Positions 25,268 to 33,890 are shown, numbered from the stretch's first letter. The stretch is DNA of 64,000 nucleotides from an uncultured Dehalococcoidia bacterium (GCA_951812535.1 CATOSK010000012.1:1-64000), one strand, 5' to 3'. Notes: generated by a model from the sequence alone, not told the origin. Numbers and translations are program-made.

Positions 25268-26212
25268 ATGGCGGACGTTTACGGCGAGGGAAATTTCCAG
25301 TACACCTTCGTTGAGGATTGGATGAAGCTGCCCGATGGGATGCGTCTCCTGGAGTGCCCAGGGGTGGCGGTGGACGGGGATGACCGGGTGTTCATCCTGA
25401 CCCGCGGGGAGCATCCGATTTTCGTGTTCGACAAAGACGGGAATTTCATCCGAACTTTCGGGGAGGGCCTGTTCAGCGACCGGACGCATGGACTGTACTA
25501 CAGTCCCAGCGACGGCACCCTGCTGGCGGCGGACGACGGCATCCACACCATCCAGAAGTTCACGCCGGACGGCGAGAAGGTGATGGAGATCGGGGAGCGG
25601 AACCATCCGGCGCCCCGGTGGAGCGGTCAGCCCTTCAACCGGCCGACGTCGGCGGCGATCCGGCACAGCAACGGGGATGTGTACATCTCCGACGGGTACG
25701 GCAACTCGCGGATCCACGTCTACACAGGGGAGGGGGAGTACAAGTTCTCCTGGGGCGAGCCGGGGATCGACGCGGGGCAGTTCATCCGCCCGCACAATAT
25801 CGCGGTGGACGACAACGAGAACGTTTACGTGGTGGACCGGGAGTGCCACCGGGTGCAGATCTTCGACCCGGAAGGCGGTTTCATCACGATGTGGAGCAAC
25901 ATCCACCGGCCGGACTCGATGGTGCTGTGGGGCGACCACATCTACATCGGGGAACTGAACGGAATGGGCGGCGTGGACGACGCGCCGGGGCTGGGCCACC
26001 GGGTGACCATCTACGACCTGCAGGGCAACCGGGTCTGCATGTTCGGGGACAAGGACGAGGGCGAGGGTCCCGGGCAGTTCATCGCGCCGCACGGAATTGC
26101 GGTGGACTCGACGGGGGCGATCTATGTTTCCGAAGTGTCGTACACGATCCGGGGGTCGAAGATGGACCCGCCGCGGGAGCTGCGGAGCTTCTCGAAATAC
26201 ACACCGGCGTAG
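25268..26212 (+). CDS. NHL-repeat six-bladed beta-propeller protein
   Basis: 314 residues made of repeated blades such as GVAVDGDDRVFILTRG, ISDGYGNSRIHVYTGEGEY and NIAVDDNENVYVVDRECHRVQIFD. This is the propeller of peptidyl-glycine lyase-like and NHL proteins. There is no signal peptide. CAAGGAGGA precedes the ATG. Such proteins may be binding or lyase modules; no ligand can be inferred. Confidence 0.8.
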   Translation: MADVYGEGNFQYTFVEDWMKLPDGMRLLECPGVAVDGDDRVFILTRGEHPIFVFDKDGNFIRTFGEGLFSDRTHGLYYSPSDGTLLAADDGIHTIQKFTPDGEKVMEIGERNHPAPRWSGQPFNRPTSAAIRHSNGDVYISDGYGNSRIHVYTGEGEYKFSWGEPGIDAGQFIRPHNIAVDDNENVYVVDRECHRVQIFDPEGGFITMWSNIHRPDSMVLWGDHIYIGELNGMGGVDDAPGLGHRVTIYDLQGNRVCMFGDKDEGEGPGQFIAPHGIAVDSTGAIYVSEVSYTIRGSKMDPPRELRSFSKYTPA

Positions 26213-26236
26213 CGTCCCGGGGTACCAACAGGACGG

Positions 26237-26279
26237 ATTGGAAACCCTCCCGAATGGCGTTGGGAGGGTTTCCAATTTA
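26237..26279. terminator. Strong hairpin after the propeller gene
   Basis: A perfect 15-bp stem (ATTGGAAACCCTCCC at 26237-26251, its complement at 26262-26276) with a 10-base loop, followed only by TTTAG. The poor T tract makes it a weak classical terminator on the plus strand. It ends 13 bases before the next start codon and could instead block read-through or protect the 3' end. Confidence 0.55.
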
Positions 26280-26289
26280 GGGAATCGGC

Positions 26290-27306
26290 ATGACAACCAA
26301 ACACCTGGCGAAAATTGAGCGGGTGGACTTGCGGGAAGCGTGGCCCAACGAGGCGCAGAACTTCACGCCCTGGCTGGCGGAGAACATTGCCGAGTTGGGC
26401 GAGGCGTTGGGGATGGACCTGGAATTGCAGCAGGTGGAAGCTCCGGTGGGGGGTTACTCCCTGGACATCTTGGCTACAGACCTGAACAGCAACCGTCCGG
26501 TTATCATCGAAAACCAGTTGGAGGCGACAGACCACACGCACTTGGGACAACTGCTGGCCTACGCTGCCGGGTTCGACGCGGGGGTGATTGTCTGGGTCAC
26601 AAGAGAGTTCCGGGATGAGCATCGGCAAGCGTTAGACTGGTTGAACCAGCGGACCGGGGAGGATACGCAGTTCTTCGGGGTTGTGGTCGAGTTGTGGAGC
26701 ATTGCCGGCTCTCCGCCGGCTCCCCATTTCCGGCTGGCAGCAACGCCGAATGAGTGGCGGAAGAACCAAGTGCAGGGAATGGGCAGCTCACGGCCTTTGT
26801 CCCCCAAGGAAGAGCAAAACAGGGACTTCCGCAACCGTCTTATAGAAGCAGCTCAGCGGCAAGGTATCCCCCTACGTGCCCGCAGATTGGAAAACACAAG
26901 GCCTTGGTTTATCTTTGAGTATCCGATTCAAAACGTCCGGTACGCAGCGGTTTGGGCCGATGGAAGGCTGGCTCTAGAGTTAATCATTGAAAAAACAGGC
27001 CCCGATGGCAGGGATTGGAATAGACGAATGTTCGATGTGCTGGAACAAGATAGAGAGAACATTGAGACAGGTATTGGTTACACTGGGGAGAAAGAAAGGG
27101 TTTCCTGGGAGCCCTCGGGCGACAGGCTACGAAGCCGAATAGCGATTTATCGGGAAGGGAACATCTACGAGGATATGGAGTCGTGGGACGAGTGCCAGAA
27201 GTGGATTATGGCCAAACTCGAACGGTTCCGGGATACCTTCCGACCATATCTGGATACGGAAGTCCAATTGTTGACCAAGGCCAAGGAAGCAGGGCCATCG
27301 CAATGA
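26290..27306 (+). CDS. DUF4268 / PD-(D/E)XK nuclease-like protein
   Basis: 338 residues. The N-terminal part has a PD-(D/E)XK-like core: GGYSLDILATDLN then VIIENQLEATDHTHLGQLLAY (D, E and Q in the usual spacing). The C-terminal part matches DUF4268 (RPWFIFEYPIQNVRYAAVW and YREGNIYEDMESW). Such proteins occur with restriction or defence loci. The 3' half has clearly lower GC and more A/T-ending codons than its neighbours, suggesting transfer. Its stop overlaps the next start (ATGA). Confidence 0.65.
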   Translation: MTTKHLAKIERVDLREAWPNEAQNFTPWLAENIAELGEALGMDLELQQVEAPVGGYSLDILATDLNSNRPVIIENQLEATDHTHLGQLLAYAAGFDAGVIVWVTREFRDEHRQALDWLNQRTGEDTQFFGVVVELWSIAGSPPAPHFRLAATPNEWRKNQVQGMGSSRPLSPKEEQNRDFRNRLIEAAQRQGIPLRARRLENTRPWFIFEYPIQNVRYAAVWADGRLALELIIEKTGPDGRDWNRRMFDVLEQDRENIETGIGYTGEKERVSWEPSGDRLRSRIAIYREGNIYEDMESWDECQKWIMAKLERFRDTFRPYLDTEVQLLTKAKEAGPSQ

Positions 27307-28361
27307 CACGATACACAGGCACCGTAACCGCCGCCTGGGGCGATGTGGTTGAGGCGTTGGAGCGGTGCTATGAGCTGGGGTGGACGGACGGGCTGCCGGT
27401 GGTGCCTCCGACGGACTACCGGGTGAGGGAGTTTGTCGAGGCCTCGGGGCGTGATCCTTCGGAGATCGTGGGGGAGCTGCCGGAGCGGCGGCGGGAGATA
27501 ACCGTCGGGCATGTGGCGGCGAACACGGTGATGGCCGGGTGCCTGCCGGAGTATATGCCGGTGGCGCTGGCGGCGGCGGAGGCGATGCTGGACCCGGTGT
27601 TCAACCTGGTGGGGCCGTCTTCGAGCCTCGGGGGAGCGGGTATCCTGGTGATCGTCAACGGACCGGTGGCGGCGGAGTTGGGGATCAACGGGCGGAACAA
27701 CCTGTTCGGGCCGGGGAACCGGGCAAATGCGACGATTGGTCGGTCGATAAGGTTGATCTTGATGAACGCCTGCGCGGCGGTGCCGGGGCTTTTCGACCGG
27801 AGCGTCATCGGGCACCCGGGGAAGTACAGCTACTGCATCGCGGAGGCGGAGGGGGAGACGCACTGGAGTCCGCTGCACGAAGAGCGGGGGTTTGCTCCGA
27901 GGGACAGCGCGGTGACGGTGTTCGCGGGGGAAGCGCCCCGGCAGGTGCGGGCGGTGGGAAGGCCGGAAGCGATCCTTTACAGCATTGCGGACACGGCGGC
28001 GACGCTGGGGACGTCGATGTCGACGGGAGGGTCGGTGGGGGACCGCTCCGCCGGGGTGAGGCAGGGGGAGATAGTGGTGACGATCGCGGGAGAGAGCAGG
28101 CTGTGGCAGGACTGGTCCAAGGCGGAGGTCAGGGAGTACCTGCAGCAACGAATCAAGCGCCCGCTGGCAGAGCTGAAGAGGGCCGGAGTGATGGACGATC
28201 CGGTGGCCCCGGAAGACGAAGAGACGATGGTTGACCTGATAGGCAGTCCCGACGATATTCTGGTGGTGTTTGCCGGCGGGGAGGAGGCGAATATGTCGTC
28301 GGTGATCCCGAGCTGGGGGCCGAAGGTGGGAAGCACGGCGGTGACAAAGGCGGTCCGGTAG
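27303..28361 (+). CDS. Conserved protein paired with the UGSC selenoprotein
   Basis: 352 residues. Conserved-looking blocks are GWTDGLPVVPPT, AANTVMAGCLPEYMPV, NGPVAAELGIN, GPGNRANATIGR and IGHPGKYSYCIAE. I recall proteins with these blocks next to, or fused with, UGSC-motif proteins; function is not established. The cysteines in MAGCLPEY, NACAAVPG and YSYCIAE might take part in redox chemistry (inference). The ATG overlaps the preceding stop by four bases. The selenoprotein gene starts 222 bases downstream, past two repeat elements. Confidence 0.7.
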   Translation: MTRYTGTVTAAWGDVVEALERCYELGWTDGLPVVPPTDYRVREFVEASGRDPSEIVGELPERRREITVGHVAANTVMAGCLPEYMPVALAAAEAMLDPVFNLVGPSSSLGGAGILVIVNGPVAAELGINGRNNLFGPGNRANATIGRSIRLILMNACAAVPGLFDRSVIGHPGKYSYCIAEAEGETHWSPLHEERGFAPRDSAVTVFAGEAPRQVRAVGRPEAILYSIADTAATLGTSMSTGGSVGDRSAGVRQGEIVVTIAGESRLWQDWSKAEVREYLQQRIKRPLAELKRAGVMDDPVAPEDEETMVDLIGSPDDILVVFAGGEEANMSSVIPSWGPKVGSTAVTKAVR

Positions 28362-28405
28362 GAACGGCGGGGCCTGGGTTCGCGACGAAACGGCACGGGG
28401 TTGCG

Positions 28406-28435
28406 CTGGGGGATTCATCCCTCAAGCCCCCTGAG
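28406..28435. repeat. Dispersed palindromic repeat family 2, copy b (degenerate)
   Basis: CTGGGGGATTCATCCCTCAA then GCCCCCTGAG. Same layout as copies a, c and d with a few changes in the right arm. Confidence 0.7.
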
Positions 28436-28467
28436 TTTGGGGTTGGTTGGCAGATGGCCGATTTGGC

Positions 28468-28525
28468 GGGGTGTGGCTTCCCGCCCTTGCCAACGCGGGG
28501 CAGGCTCTGCGCGGGAACGACCGGA
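28468..28525. repeat. Family 1 palindromic repeat with internal insertion (copy e)
   Basis: GGGGTGTGGCTTCCCGCC is followed by about 22 extra bases and then TGCGCGGGAACGACCGGA. The outer arms match family 1 and keep a paired stem (TTCCCGC with GCGGGAA), again with compensated changes. Confidence 0.55.
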
Positions 28526-28583
28526 GAAGGATGAGGCGGGGGCGGCAAGAGAATGGTTTTGATTGGAAAGGAGCGTGACGGTT

Positions 28584-29129
28584 ATGACTCAGGCGAACCG
28601 GGCGGAGTATTTGCTGGTGGACCCGACCACGGAGCCGGTGGTTGCCCCGTTCGACGGAGCGCCTCGGCTGGCGTCGCTGGCAGGGACGCGGCTGGGGATA
28701 ATTGACGACAGCAAGCGGAACGCGGACGTGCTGCTGGAAGAGCTGATAGAGGTGCTGCGGACAAGGTACGAGATTTCTGAGGTGCAGTGGCACCGGAAGC
28801 CAAGCGCATCGCGTCCGGCAGACCCGGCGGAGATGGCGCGGCTGGCGGAAAGCTGCGATGCGGTAATCGTCGGGGTGGGGGATTGAGGGTCGTGCAGCGC
28901 GTGCAGTGTGCACGACGGGATCCACGTGGAGCAGGCCGGGCTTCCATCAGCGACGATCTGCACCGACCGTTTCGTCCACACGGGCGGGGCGATGGCGCGG
29001 ATGTGGGGCGCGCCGGACTATCCGACAATCTACATGCCGCATCCGATTGAGAACCTGACCCGGGAACAACTGCGGGATCGTGCAGAGGAGATCGCGCCGC
29101 GGGTGGCGGCCATCCTGACCGGGGGCTGA
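28584..29129 (+). CDS. UGSC-motif selenoprotein (in-frame UGA read as selenocysteine)
   Basis: 181 codons from ATG 28584 (GGAG 15 bases upstream). The frame passes TGA at 28884-28886 and goes on to a normal stop at 29127-29129. Residues 1-100 read as a compact alpha/beta domain (RLGIIDDSKRNADVLLEEL, HRKPSASRPADPAEM, CDAVIVGVGD); residues 101-108 read U-G-S-C-S-A-C-S, then VHDGIHVEQAGLPSATICT and a C-terminal helix. U101-G-S-C104 is the signature of the UGSC (seleno)protein family, in which Cys homologues exist. A hairpin suited to a bacterial SECIS follows the UGA (28889-28916). A standard gene caller would cut it into two short ORFs. Role presumably thiol/selenol redox; substrate unknown. 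Confidence 0.88.
28884..28916 (+). promoter_or_regulatory. Putative bacterial SECIS element with its UGA codon
   Basis: Two bases after UGA (28884-28886), GTCGTGCA (28889-28896) pairs perfectly with TGCACGAC (28909-28916). Inside, CGC (28898-28900) can pair with GTG (28906-28908) leaving loop GTGCA with a bulged G. Bacterial SECIS elements are hairpins just downstream of the UGA with an apical loop containing GU, bound by SelB. Sequence also encodes residues 102-111. Confidence 0.65.
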
Positions 29130-29235
29130 CAACGGGTAAGGGTTTTCCGGTTGCCACTTCGCGGACAGCGCGAACACCGGCAGAAGGAAAGAGGGCGCAG
29201 TTCCCCTTTCCCGCCAAGCCGATAGAGGAGGCTAG

Positions 29236-29676
29236 TTGGGAACGATAACTGACATACTGGTTGCTGTCATGGCACTGGTCGTCATCGCCGTTTGTGTGAT
29301 CGCCGGGACGCTGATGATCAGCATCTACGGCCCATTGAAAAACACGGCGGACAACCTGGAAGCAGCATCGGGATCGGCGTTGGTGGCGTCGGACAACATG
29401 ATTGACGTCACCGAGGACCTGGCCGAGGTGGTGACCGCCGCCCACGAAGCATCCAGCAATCTGGCCGAAATCACAGGAGATATGAAGGTGGCGTCGGACG
29501 AGATTACGGCAATTTCCGAAGGGGTATCCGAGATATCCGAAGAGGTGAACCAAGCTACGGAGCAACTCACCGCCGCATCTCAGAAGCTATCGGCGACGGT
29601 GGATGAAACCAGGGAAAGCGTGGGAACGGTGCTGGACACTCTCCAAAGGGCCGGGCCGATTTTTGGAGGGAACTGA
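29236..29676 (+). CDS. Single-pass membrane protein with long heptad-like helix
   Basis: 146 residues from a TTG at 29236, supported by GAGGAG five bases upstream. One N-terminal hydrophobic segment (ILVAVMALVVIAVCVIAGTL) is followed by about 110 residues of helix rich in A, S, E, V and T with repeated motifs of the kind ASDNMIDVTEDLAEV and ISEGVSEISEEV, like the coiled coils of chemoreceptors or DUF948-type proteins. No enzymatic domain. Function not recognised. Confidence 0.65.
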   Translation: MGTITDILVAVMALVVIAVCVIAGTLMISIYGPLKNTADNLEAASGSALVASDNMIDVTEDLAEVVTAAHEASSNLAEITGDMKVASDEITAISEGVSEISEEVNQATEQLTAASQKLSATVDETRESVGTVLDTLQRAGPIFGGN

Positions 29677-29696
29677 AGAGGCCAGCGACTGCCGGT

Positions 29697-29879
29697 TTAT
29701 CCCCGCAACGCCGGGGGGAGCAAAATGGGTATGGAGTCCTCAATGGGATAGTCATCGCCGCAGGGGTCGCAATGGAGCGACCCCTCGATTATTTCTCCGG
29801 AATCCTCGGTGACGACGTTCAACTGGAGTTCCCCTTTGCAGACCGGGCAGGCGAGGATTTCCATCAAGTCTCGTTTCAA
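29697..29879 (-). CDS. Trm112/UPF0434-family zinc-binding protein
   Basis: 60 residues. Two CxxC pairs (ACPVCKG and HCDPCGDDYP) and the closing PILLP are typical of the Trm112 family. Eukaryotic and archaeal Trm112 activates methyltransferases; the bacterial role is less clear. The start is TTG 29879, with GGAGGA four bases upstream, rather than the internal ATG at 29864. It is downstream of the CopD-like gene. Confidence 0.85.
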   Translation of the reverse strand: MKRDLMEILACPVCKGELQLNVVTEDSGEIIEGSLHCDPCGDDYPIEDSIPILLPPALRG

Positions 29880-29949
29880 GATTCCTCCAACACGCGGCGC
29901 TCAATGGCGGCGCCGAGTAATTTCGTTTTATCGAAAGCGGTCCGTCCCC

Positions 29950-30432
29950 TTATCGGCCGAGGCTGGCCTCGAACAAAGCGGAAAGGACGTCGGCGAGTCC
30001 AATGACAATGACTCCGGCTACGAGGACGGCGGTGGTGCCGGTGAGTTCCTTGCGGGCGCGGGGCCACCATCCGGCGGAGCCGGGTCCGCCCTCAGGAGAG
30101 TTCCGGCGGCGTCGGAACCATACCATGCCGAACATATACAGGGCCAGAGCCACCTTGACGGCCAGGACGACAACGTAAGCGGTTGAGACAGCGCCGGAGG
30201 TCAGCCGGGCGGCAGAGAGGACGATTCCGGTGATGATGATGAGAGCGATGGCAGTGTTGACCAATCCACGAAATTCGCTTCCGATCGCACGCTGGGGGAC
30301 GTCTCCGGCAGGAGCCCGTTGGAAGGCGGGGCGGAGGACGAAGAGGTAGAAGATGCCGCCGCCAACCCATGCGACGGCGCCAAGGGCGTGGCCCCAGCGG
30401 ACGATCACGAGAATCCAGTCGAGGGGTTCCAT
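29950..30432 (-). CDS. CopD-like integral membrane protein
   Basis: 160 residues with four hydrophobic segments. VRWGHALGAVAWVGGGIFYLFVL near the start has the histidine and Gly pattern of the CopD/HemJ-type membrane domain, which may bind heme or copper. It sits between a TlpA-like gene and the Trm112-like gene on one strand, probably an operon. Function is inferred from fold resemblance only. Confidence 0.6.
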   Translation of the reverse strand: MEPLDWILVIVRWGHALGAVAWVGGGIFYLFVLRPAFQRAPAGDVPQRAIGSEFRGLVNTAIALIIITGIVLSAARLTSGAVSTAYVVVLAVKVALALYMFGMVWFRRRRNSPEGGPGSAGWWPRARKELTGTTAVLVAGVIVIGLADVLSALFEASLGR

Positions 30433-30467
30433 GTTAAGGGGTTGAGGGAGGGGCGGACACGGATGGA

Positions 30468-30974
30468 TTATCCCAAGCCCATGCTTTCGAGGATTTCGAC
30501 GATGGTTTCCAAGTCCATGTTGCGGGTGACAACCCGGGCTACCTTGCCGTCGCGATCGATGAAGTAGGTGGTGGGGTAGAACTCGATGCCGTACTGCTGG
30601 GCGACGGTCTGCCCGCGGTCGGTGGCAAAGTCGAAGGTCAGGCCGTACTCGTCCACGAAGTCCCGGGCGTCCTGCTCGGAGTCGAAGCCGCGGGGGACGA
30701 AGAGGGCGACGAAGCGGACATCCTCATCCTGGAAGTCACGCCAAGCCTGTTCGAGGTGGGGCATTTCCTGGCGGCAGGGCGCACAAGAAGGGTACCAGAA
30801 GTTTAGGACGACTGAGGACTTTCCATGCTGGTCGGCAAGGGAGAACCAAGAACCGTCGAAGAGGCTGACCCGGAAGTCGAGAGCGGGTTCACGCGGAGCG
30901 CACCCGGACAGGCCGGCGGCCAAGAGGAGGACGACGGTTAGGGTGAGGAGACGGGGGAGCCGGAGAGGCGACAT
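30468..30974 (-). CDS. TlpA-like thioredoxin-fold lipoprotein
   Basis: 168 residues from ATG 30974. A signal peptide ends in the lipobox LSGC (LLLAAGLSGCAP), so the protein is anchored outside the membrane. The thioredoxin-like domain has the active site YPSCAPCRQEMP, then VPRGFD and a cis-Pro in FYPTTYFIDRDG. TlpA/ResA-type proteins reduce apocytochrome or metal-chaperone disulfides. The next gene downstream is CopD-like, consistent with heme or copper handling (inference). Confidence 0.85.
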   Translation of the reverse strand: MSPLRLPRLLTLTVVLLLAAGLSGCAPREPALDFRVSLFDGSWFSLADQHGKSSVVLNFWYPSCAPCRQEMPHLEQAWRDFQDEDVRFVALFVPRGFDSEQDARDFVDEYGLTFDFATDRGQTVAQQYGIEFYPTTYFIDRDGKVARVVTRNMDLETIVEILESMGLG

Positions 30975-31124
30975 CAGGAATTCGCGGAAGGGACCACCAG
31001 GGGGGCGAGAGTGCATCCATGGTATCGGGAGCGGCGGCGGGGGTCAATCGGGCTATTGACGGCGGCAAGGACCGGGGTACAATCGCGGAAACGGTCCGGC
31101 CCCGACGGGCCGGGGAGGCGGGTT

Positions 31125-31877
31125 ATGAGATTGGAGAACAAGGTGGCCCTGATCAGCGGGGGAGCAAGGGGACAGGGCGAGGTGGAGGCGAAGCTGTTCG
31201 CGAGGGAGGGGGCCAAGGTTGTTATCGGGGATATCCTGGAGGATGAGGGGCGGCGGGTGCAGGCGGAGATTAACGAACTTGGCGGGGAGTGCGTCTTCGT
31301 GACGCTGGACGTGACGAAGGAGGAGGACTGGGAGCGGGCGGTGGCCACGGCGGCGGACCAATTCGGCAAGCTGGATATCCTGGTGAACAATGCGGGGATC
31401 TTCAAGCTGGGGCTGGTGGAGGAGACTTCTCCCGAGCTGTGGGACGAGATCATGGATATCAACAGCAAGGGGGTGTTTCTCGGGACGAAGCACGCCATCC
31501 CTGAGATGCGGAAGGCGGGGGGCGGGTCCATCGTGAACATTTCGTCGGTGGCGGGGCTGATAGGAACGCAGTACTCGGCGGCATACGGGGCGTCCAAGGG
31601 GTCGGTGAGGCTGTTGACCAAGGCGACGGCGACGACCTACGCCAAAGAAGGAATACGGGCCAACTCGGTCCATCCCGGGGTCATCGAGACGCCGATGACG
31701 GCGCCAAACCTGTTGAACGACGACGAAGCGAGGGAACGGTCCATCGCGCGGCATCCCCTGGGGCGGGTCGGGCAACCGGAGGACGTGGCCTACGGGGTCT
31801 TGTTCCTGGCGTCGGACGAATCCTCGTTTATGACGGGGAGCGAACTGGTGATTGACGGAGGGTTGACGGCGCAGTAG
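31125..31877 (+). CDS. Short-chain dehydrogenase/reductase
   Basis: 250 residues from ATG 31125 with GGAGG upstream. Classical SDR: cofactor loop GGARGQGE, Asp after beta-2 (IGDI, suggesting NAD), NNAG, catalytic Ser in NISSVAG and YGASK (Tyr-x-x-x-Lys), C-terminal GSELVIDGG. Substrate unknown. It diverges from the TlpA-like gene. Confidence 0.9.
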   Translation: MRLENKVALISGGARGQGEVEAKLFAREGAKVVIGDILEDEGRRVQAEINELGGECVFVTLDVTKEEDWERAVATAADQFGKLDILVNNAGIFKLGLVEETSPELWDEIMDINSKGVFLGTKHAIPEMRKAGGGSIVNISSVAGLIGTQYSAAYGASKGSVRLLTKATATTYAKEGIRANSVHPGVIETPMTAPNLLNDDEARERSIARHPLGRVGQPEDVAYGVLFLASDESSFMTGSELVIDGGLTAQ

Positions 31878-31900
31878 GGCGGGGATGACGTTGGGTTACC

Positions 31901-31933
31901 TTGGGGGATGCATCCCCCAAACCCCCTGAGAGA
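31901..31933. repeat. Dispersed palindromic repeat family 2, copy c
   Basis: TTGGGGGATGCATCCCCCAA is a perfect 20-bp palindrome, followed by ACCCCCTGAGAGA. Confidence 0.85.
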
Positions 31934-32019
31934 AGGGGTTTGACGCCGCGTGCCCGGAGACGGCGGCTGGGGGCTTGCTGGCTGCTCGGTAGTGGCGAAT
32001 TTGATGCTGGAATGAGAAA

Positions 32020-32045
32020 GCCGGCGCGGTTGCGCCGGCCTTCTT
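32020..32045. terminator. Bidirectional terminator between convergent genes
   Basis: GCCGGCGC (32020-32027) and GCGCCGGC (32032-32039) with a GGTT loop. The plus strand continues CTTCTTGCGTT, the minus strand TTTCTCATT. It serves the SDR gene and the gamma-glutamyltransferase gene that ends at 32068. Confidence 0.75.
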
Positions 32046-32067
32046 GCGTTAGCTTCGGAGTTCCGGG

Positions 32068-33819
32068 TCAGCGGCCCATGGCGTAGCCGTCACGGCGGAG
32101 GTCCGCGCCGGCGGAGAGGCCACCGCGTTCCCGGTCGATTTCGATGCCGCAGAGAGCACCCATACGGGGAGTCCAGTCGTTCCAGACATCCACGTCGTGG
32201 CCGCGGGCGCGGAGAGACTCCACGGTGTCCTCGTTGATGCGTCCCTCGGCGCCGACGAGACCGGGGTAGTAGGCGTGGGGCCAGAAGGAGTTGGGGAAGC
32301 TCCAAGTGGAGACGCGGGGCGCTTCCACAGCCTGCTGGACATCCATGCCAAACTCGACCATGTTGAGGAACATCTGGGTCATGGACTGGCATTGGACGTC
32401 ACCGGCGGGGGTGCCGAAGGGCATCCAGAGCTTGCCGTCGCGGAAGGCCATGGCCGGGTTGGGCGTGAGGCGTGGCCGCTTTCCGGGGGCGAGACAGGCG
32501 GGATGGCCTGGGTCGAGCCAGTTCTGGGAGCCCCGGGCGGAGACGACGAAGCCAAGGCCGGGGACAACTGGTGAGCCTCCAATGCCGTCGCTGGGAGTGG
32601 CGGAGAAGGCGTTGCCCCAACGGTCGACGGTGCAGATGTAGCTGGTGTCGGCCTCCATGCGCCCGGCGACAGGCTCGGGGCGGCGGTAATTGCCGTTGAC
32701 GTGGCCAGCTGTCTGGAAGGCCCAGGGATCGCCGGCGTGGGGCATCTCGGGGTTGGCGCGGTGCGGGTCGATTAGCTTCCGGCGGAGGGCGCCGTAGGCC
32801 GGGTCGAGAAGGCCCTTCATGGGTACGTCGACAAAGTCGGGGTCGCCGTAGAAGGCGTCGCGGTCGGCGTAGGCGAGCTTCAGGGCCTCGATGAGGGTGT
32901 GGAGGTGATCGGGGCTGTTATGTCCCATGCTGCCCAGGTCGCACCCTTCGAGGATGCTGAGGGCCTGGAGGGTGACGGGGCCCTGGGTCCAGGTGCCGCA
33001 GGTGTAGACGTCGGTGCCCTTGTAGTTGATCGTTGGGGGCTGGTCCACGCCGACGTGGAATCGCGCGAGGTCGTCCCTGGTGAGAAGACCGCCCTCCTCC
33101 TGGATGAAGCGGACGATTTCCTCGGCAATGTCACCAAGGTAGAACAGGTCGCGGGCGGCCTGGATGCCCGTCTCGCGGTCGCTGCAGGACTGCTCGGCTT
33201 CCATCATGCGGCGGAAGGTGCGGGCAAGGTCTTGCTGGACGAGGACATCTCCGGTTTCCAGGGGGTGGCCGTCGCGGAAGAAGCGGGCGACGGTGCTGGG
33301 CCACTTGATGGTCTCGCGCTCGTCGTGGATTAGTTTGGGAGCCTCGCGTACAAAGGCGTTGTGGAGGGACTCGGGGATGGGGAAGCCGCGCTCCGCGATT
33401 TCCAAGGCCGGGGTCACGACCTGGGAAAAGGTCATGGTGCCGTAGAGCCTGAGGGCGGTGAGCCATCCGTCGGCGGCGGCGGGGGTGACGGTGCGGAGGA
33501 CGCCGGAAGGAAGCTGTCCATCGTGGTTCCGGTTGAAGTAGTCGGCACTGGCGGCCTGGGGCCAACGGCCCAGTCCGCTGATGCTGACGATGTCGCCGCT
33601 GGCTACGTCATGGACGATAATGGGGGAGACACCGCCCAGGCTGGTGTACTGGGGCAGGACGACGTTGAGAGTCAATCCGGCGGCGACACCCGCGTCGGTG
33701 GCGTTGCCGCCCTGCTCCAAGATACGGAACGCGGCGGCGGTGCCGAGGTAGTGCCCGGTGGACGCCATGTGGGTGGTGCCGGTGATGAGGGGACGGTAGG
33801 ACCTCAAGCCTAGTGCCAC
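32068..33819 (-). CDS. Gamma-glutamyltransferase family protein
   Basis: 583 residues. The N-terminal nucleophile hydrolase fold is processed before the Thr in ADTSYICTVDRWGNAFSAT, giving large and small subunits; GGSPVVPGLGF and the C-terminal GAEGRINEDTVESLRARGHDV belong to the small subunit. GTG start at 33819 with AAGGAGG. No signal peptide, so probably cytoplasmic; relatives act on gamma-glutamyl or acylated amide substrates. In this catabolic neighbourhood the substrate is uncertain. Confidence 0.9.
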   Translation of the reverse strand: MALGLRSYRPLITGTTHMASTGHYLGTAAAFRILEQGGNATDAGVAAGLTLNVVLPQYTSLGGVSPIIVHDVASGDIVSISGLGRWPQAASADYFNRNHDGQLPSGVLRTVTPAAADGWLTALRLYGTMTFSQVVTPALEIAERGFPIPESLHNAFVREAPKLIHDERETIKWPSTVARFFRDGHPLETGDVLVQQDLARTFRRMMEAEQSCSDRETGIQAARDLFYLGDIAEEIVRFIQEEGGLLTRDDLARFHVGVDQPPTINYKGTDVYTCGTWTQGPVTLQALSILEGCDLGSMGHNSPDHLHTLIEALKLAYADRDAFYGDPDFVDVPMKGLLDPAYGALRRKLIDPHRANPEMPHAGDPWAFQTAGHVNGNYRRPEPVAGRMEADTSYICTVDRWGNAFSATPSDGIGGSPVVPGLGFVVSARGSQNWLDPGHPACLAPGKRPRLTPNPAMAFRDGKLWMPFGTPAGDVQCQSMTQMFLNMVEFGMDVQQAVEAPRVSTWSFPNSFWPHAYYPGLVGAEGRINEDTVESLRARGHDVDVWNDWTPRMGALCGIEIDRERGGLSAGADLRRDGYAMGR

Positions 33820-33890
33820 GGTTGCACCTCCTTAGCAACGGTCATGGGAAGGGTCGTGAGTTATTCGGGGATGGCCCCGAAAGGGATGGG

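Noticed and set aside
28884..28886. UGA as a reassigned codon (translation code 4 or 25)
   Set aside because: Many genes in the window end in TGA, and no other internal TGA is found in the genes described.
28908..29129. A separate 73-residue gene starting at GTG 28908
   Set aside because: No ribosome binding site, and the protein continues the UGSC family exactly in frame after the UGA at 28884; it is the second half of the selenoprotein.
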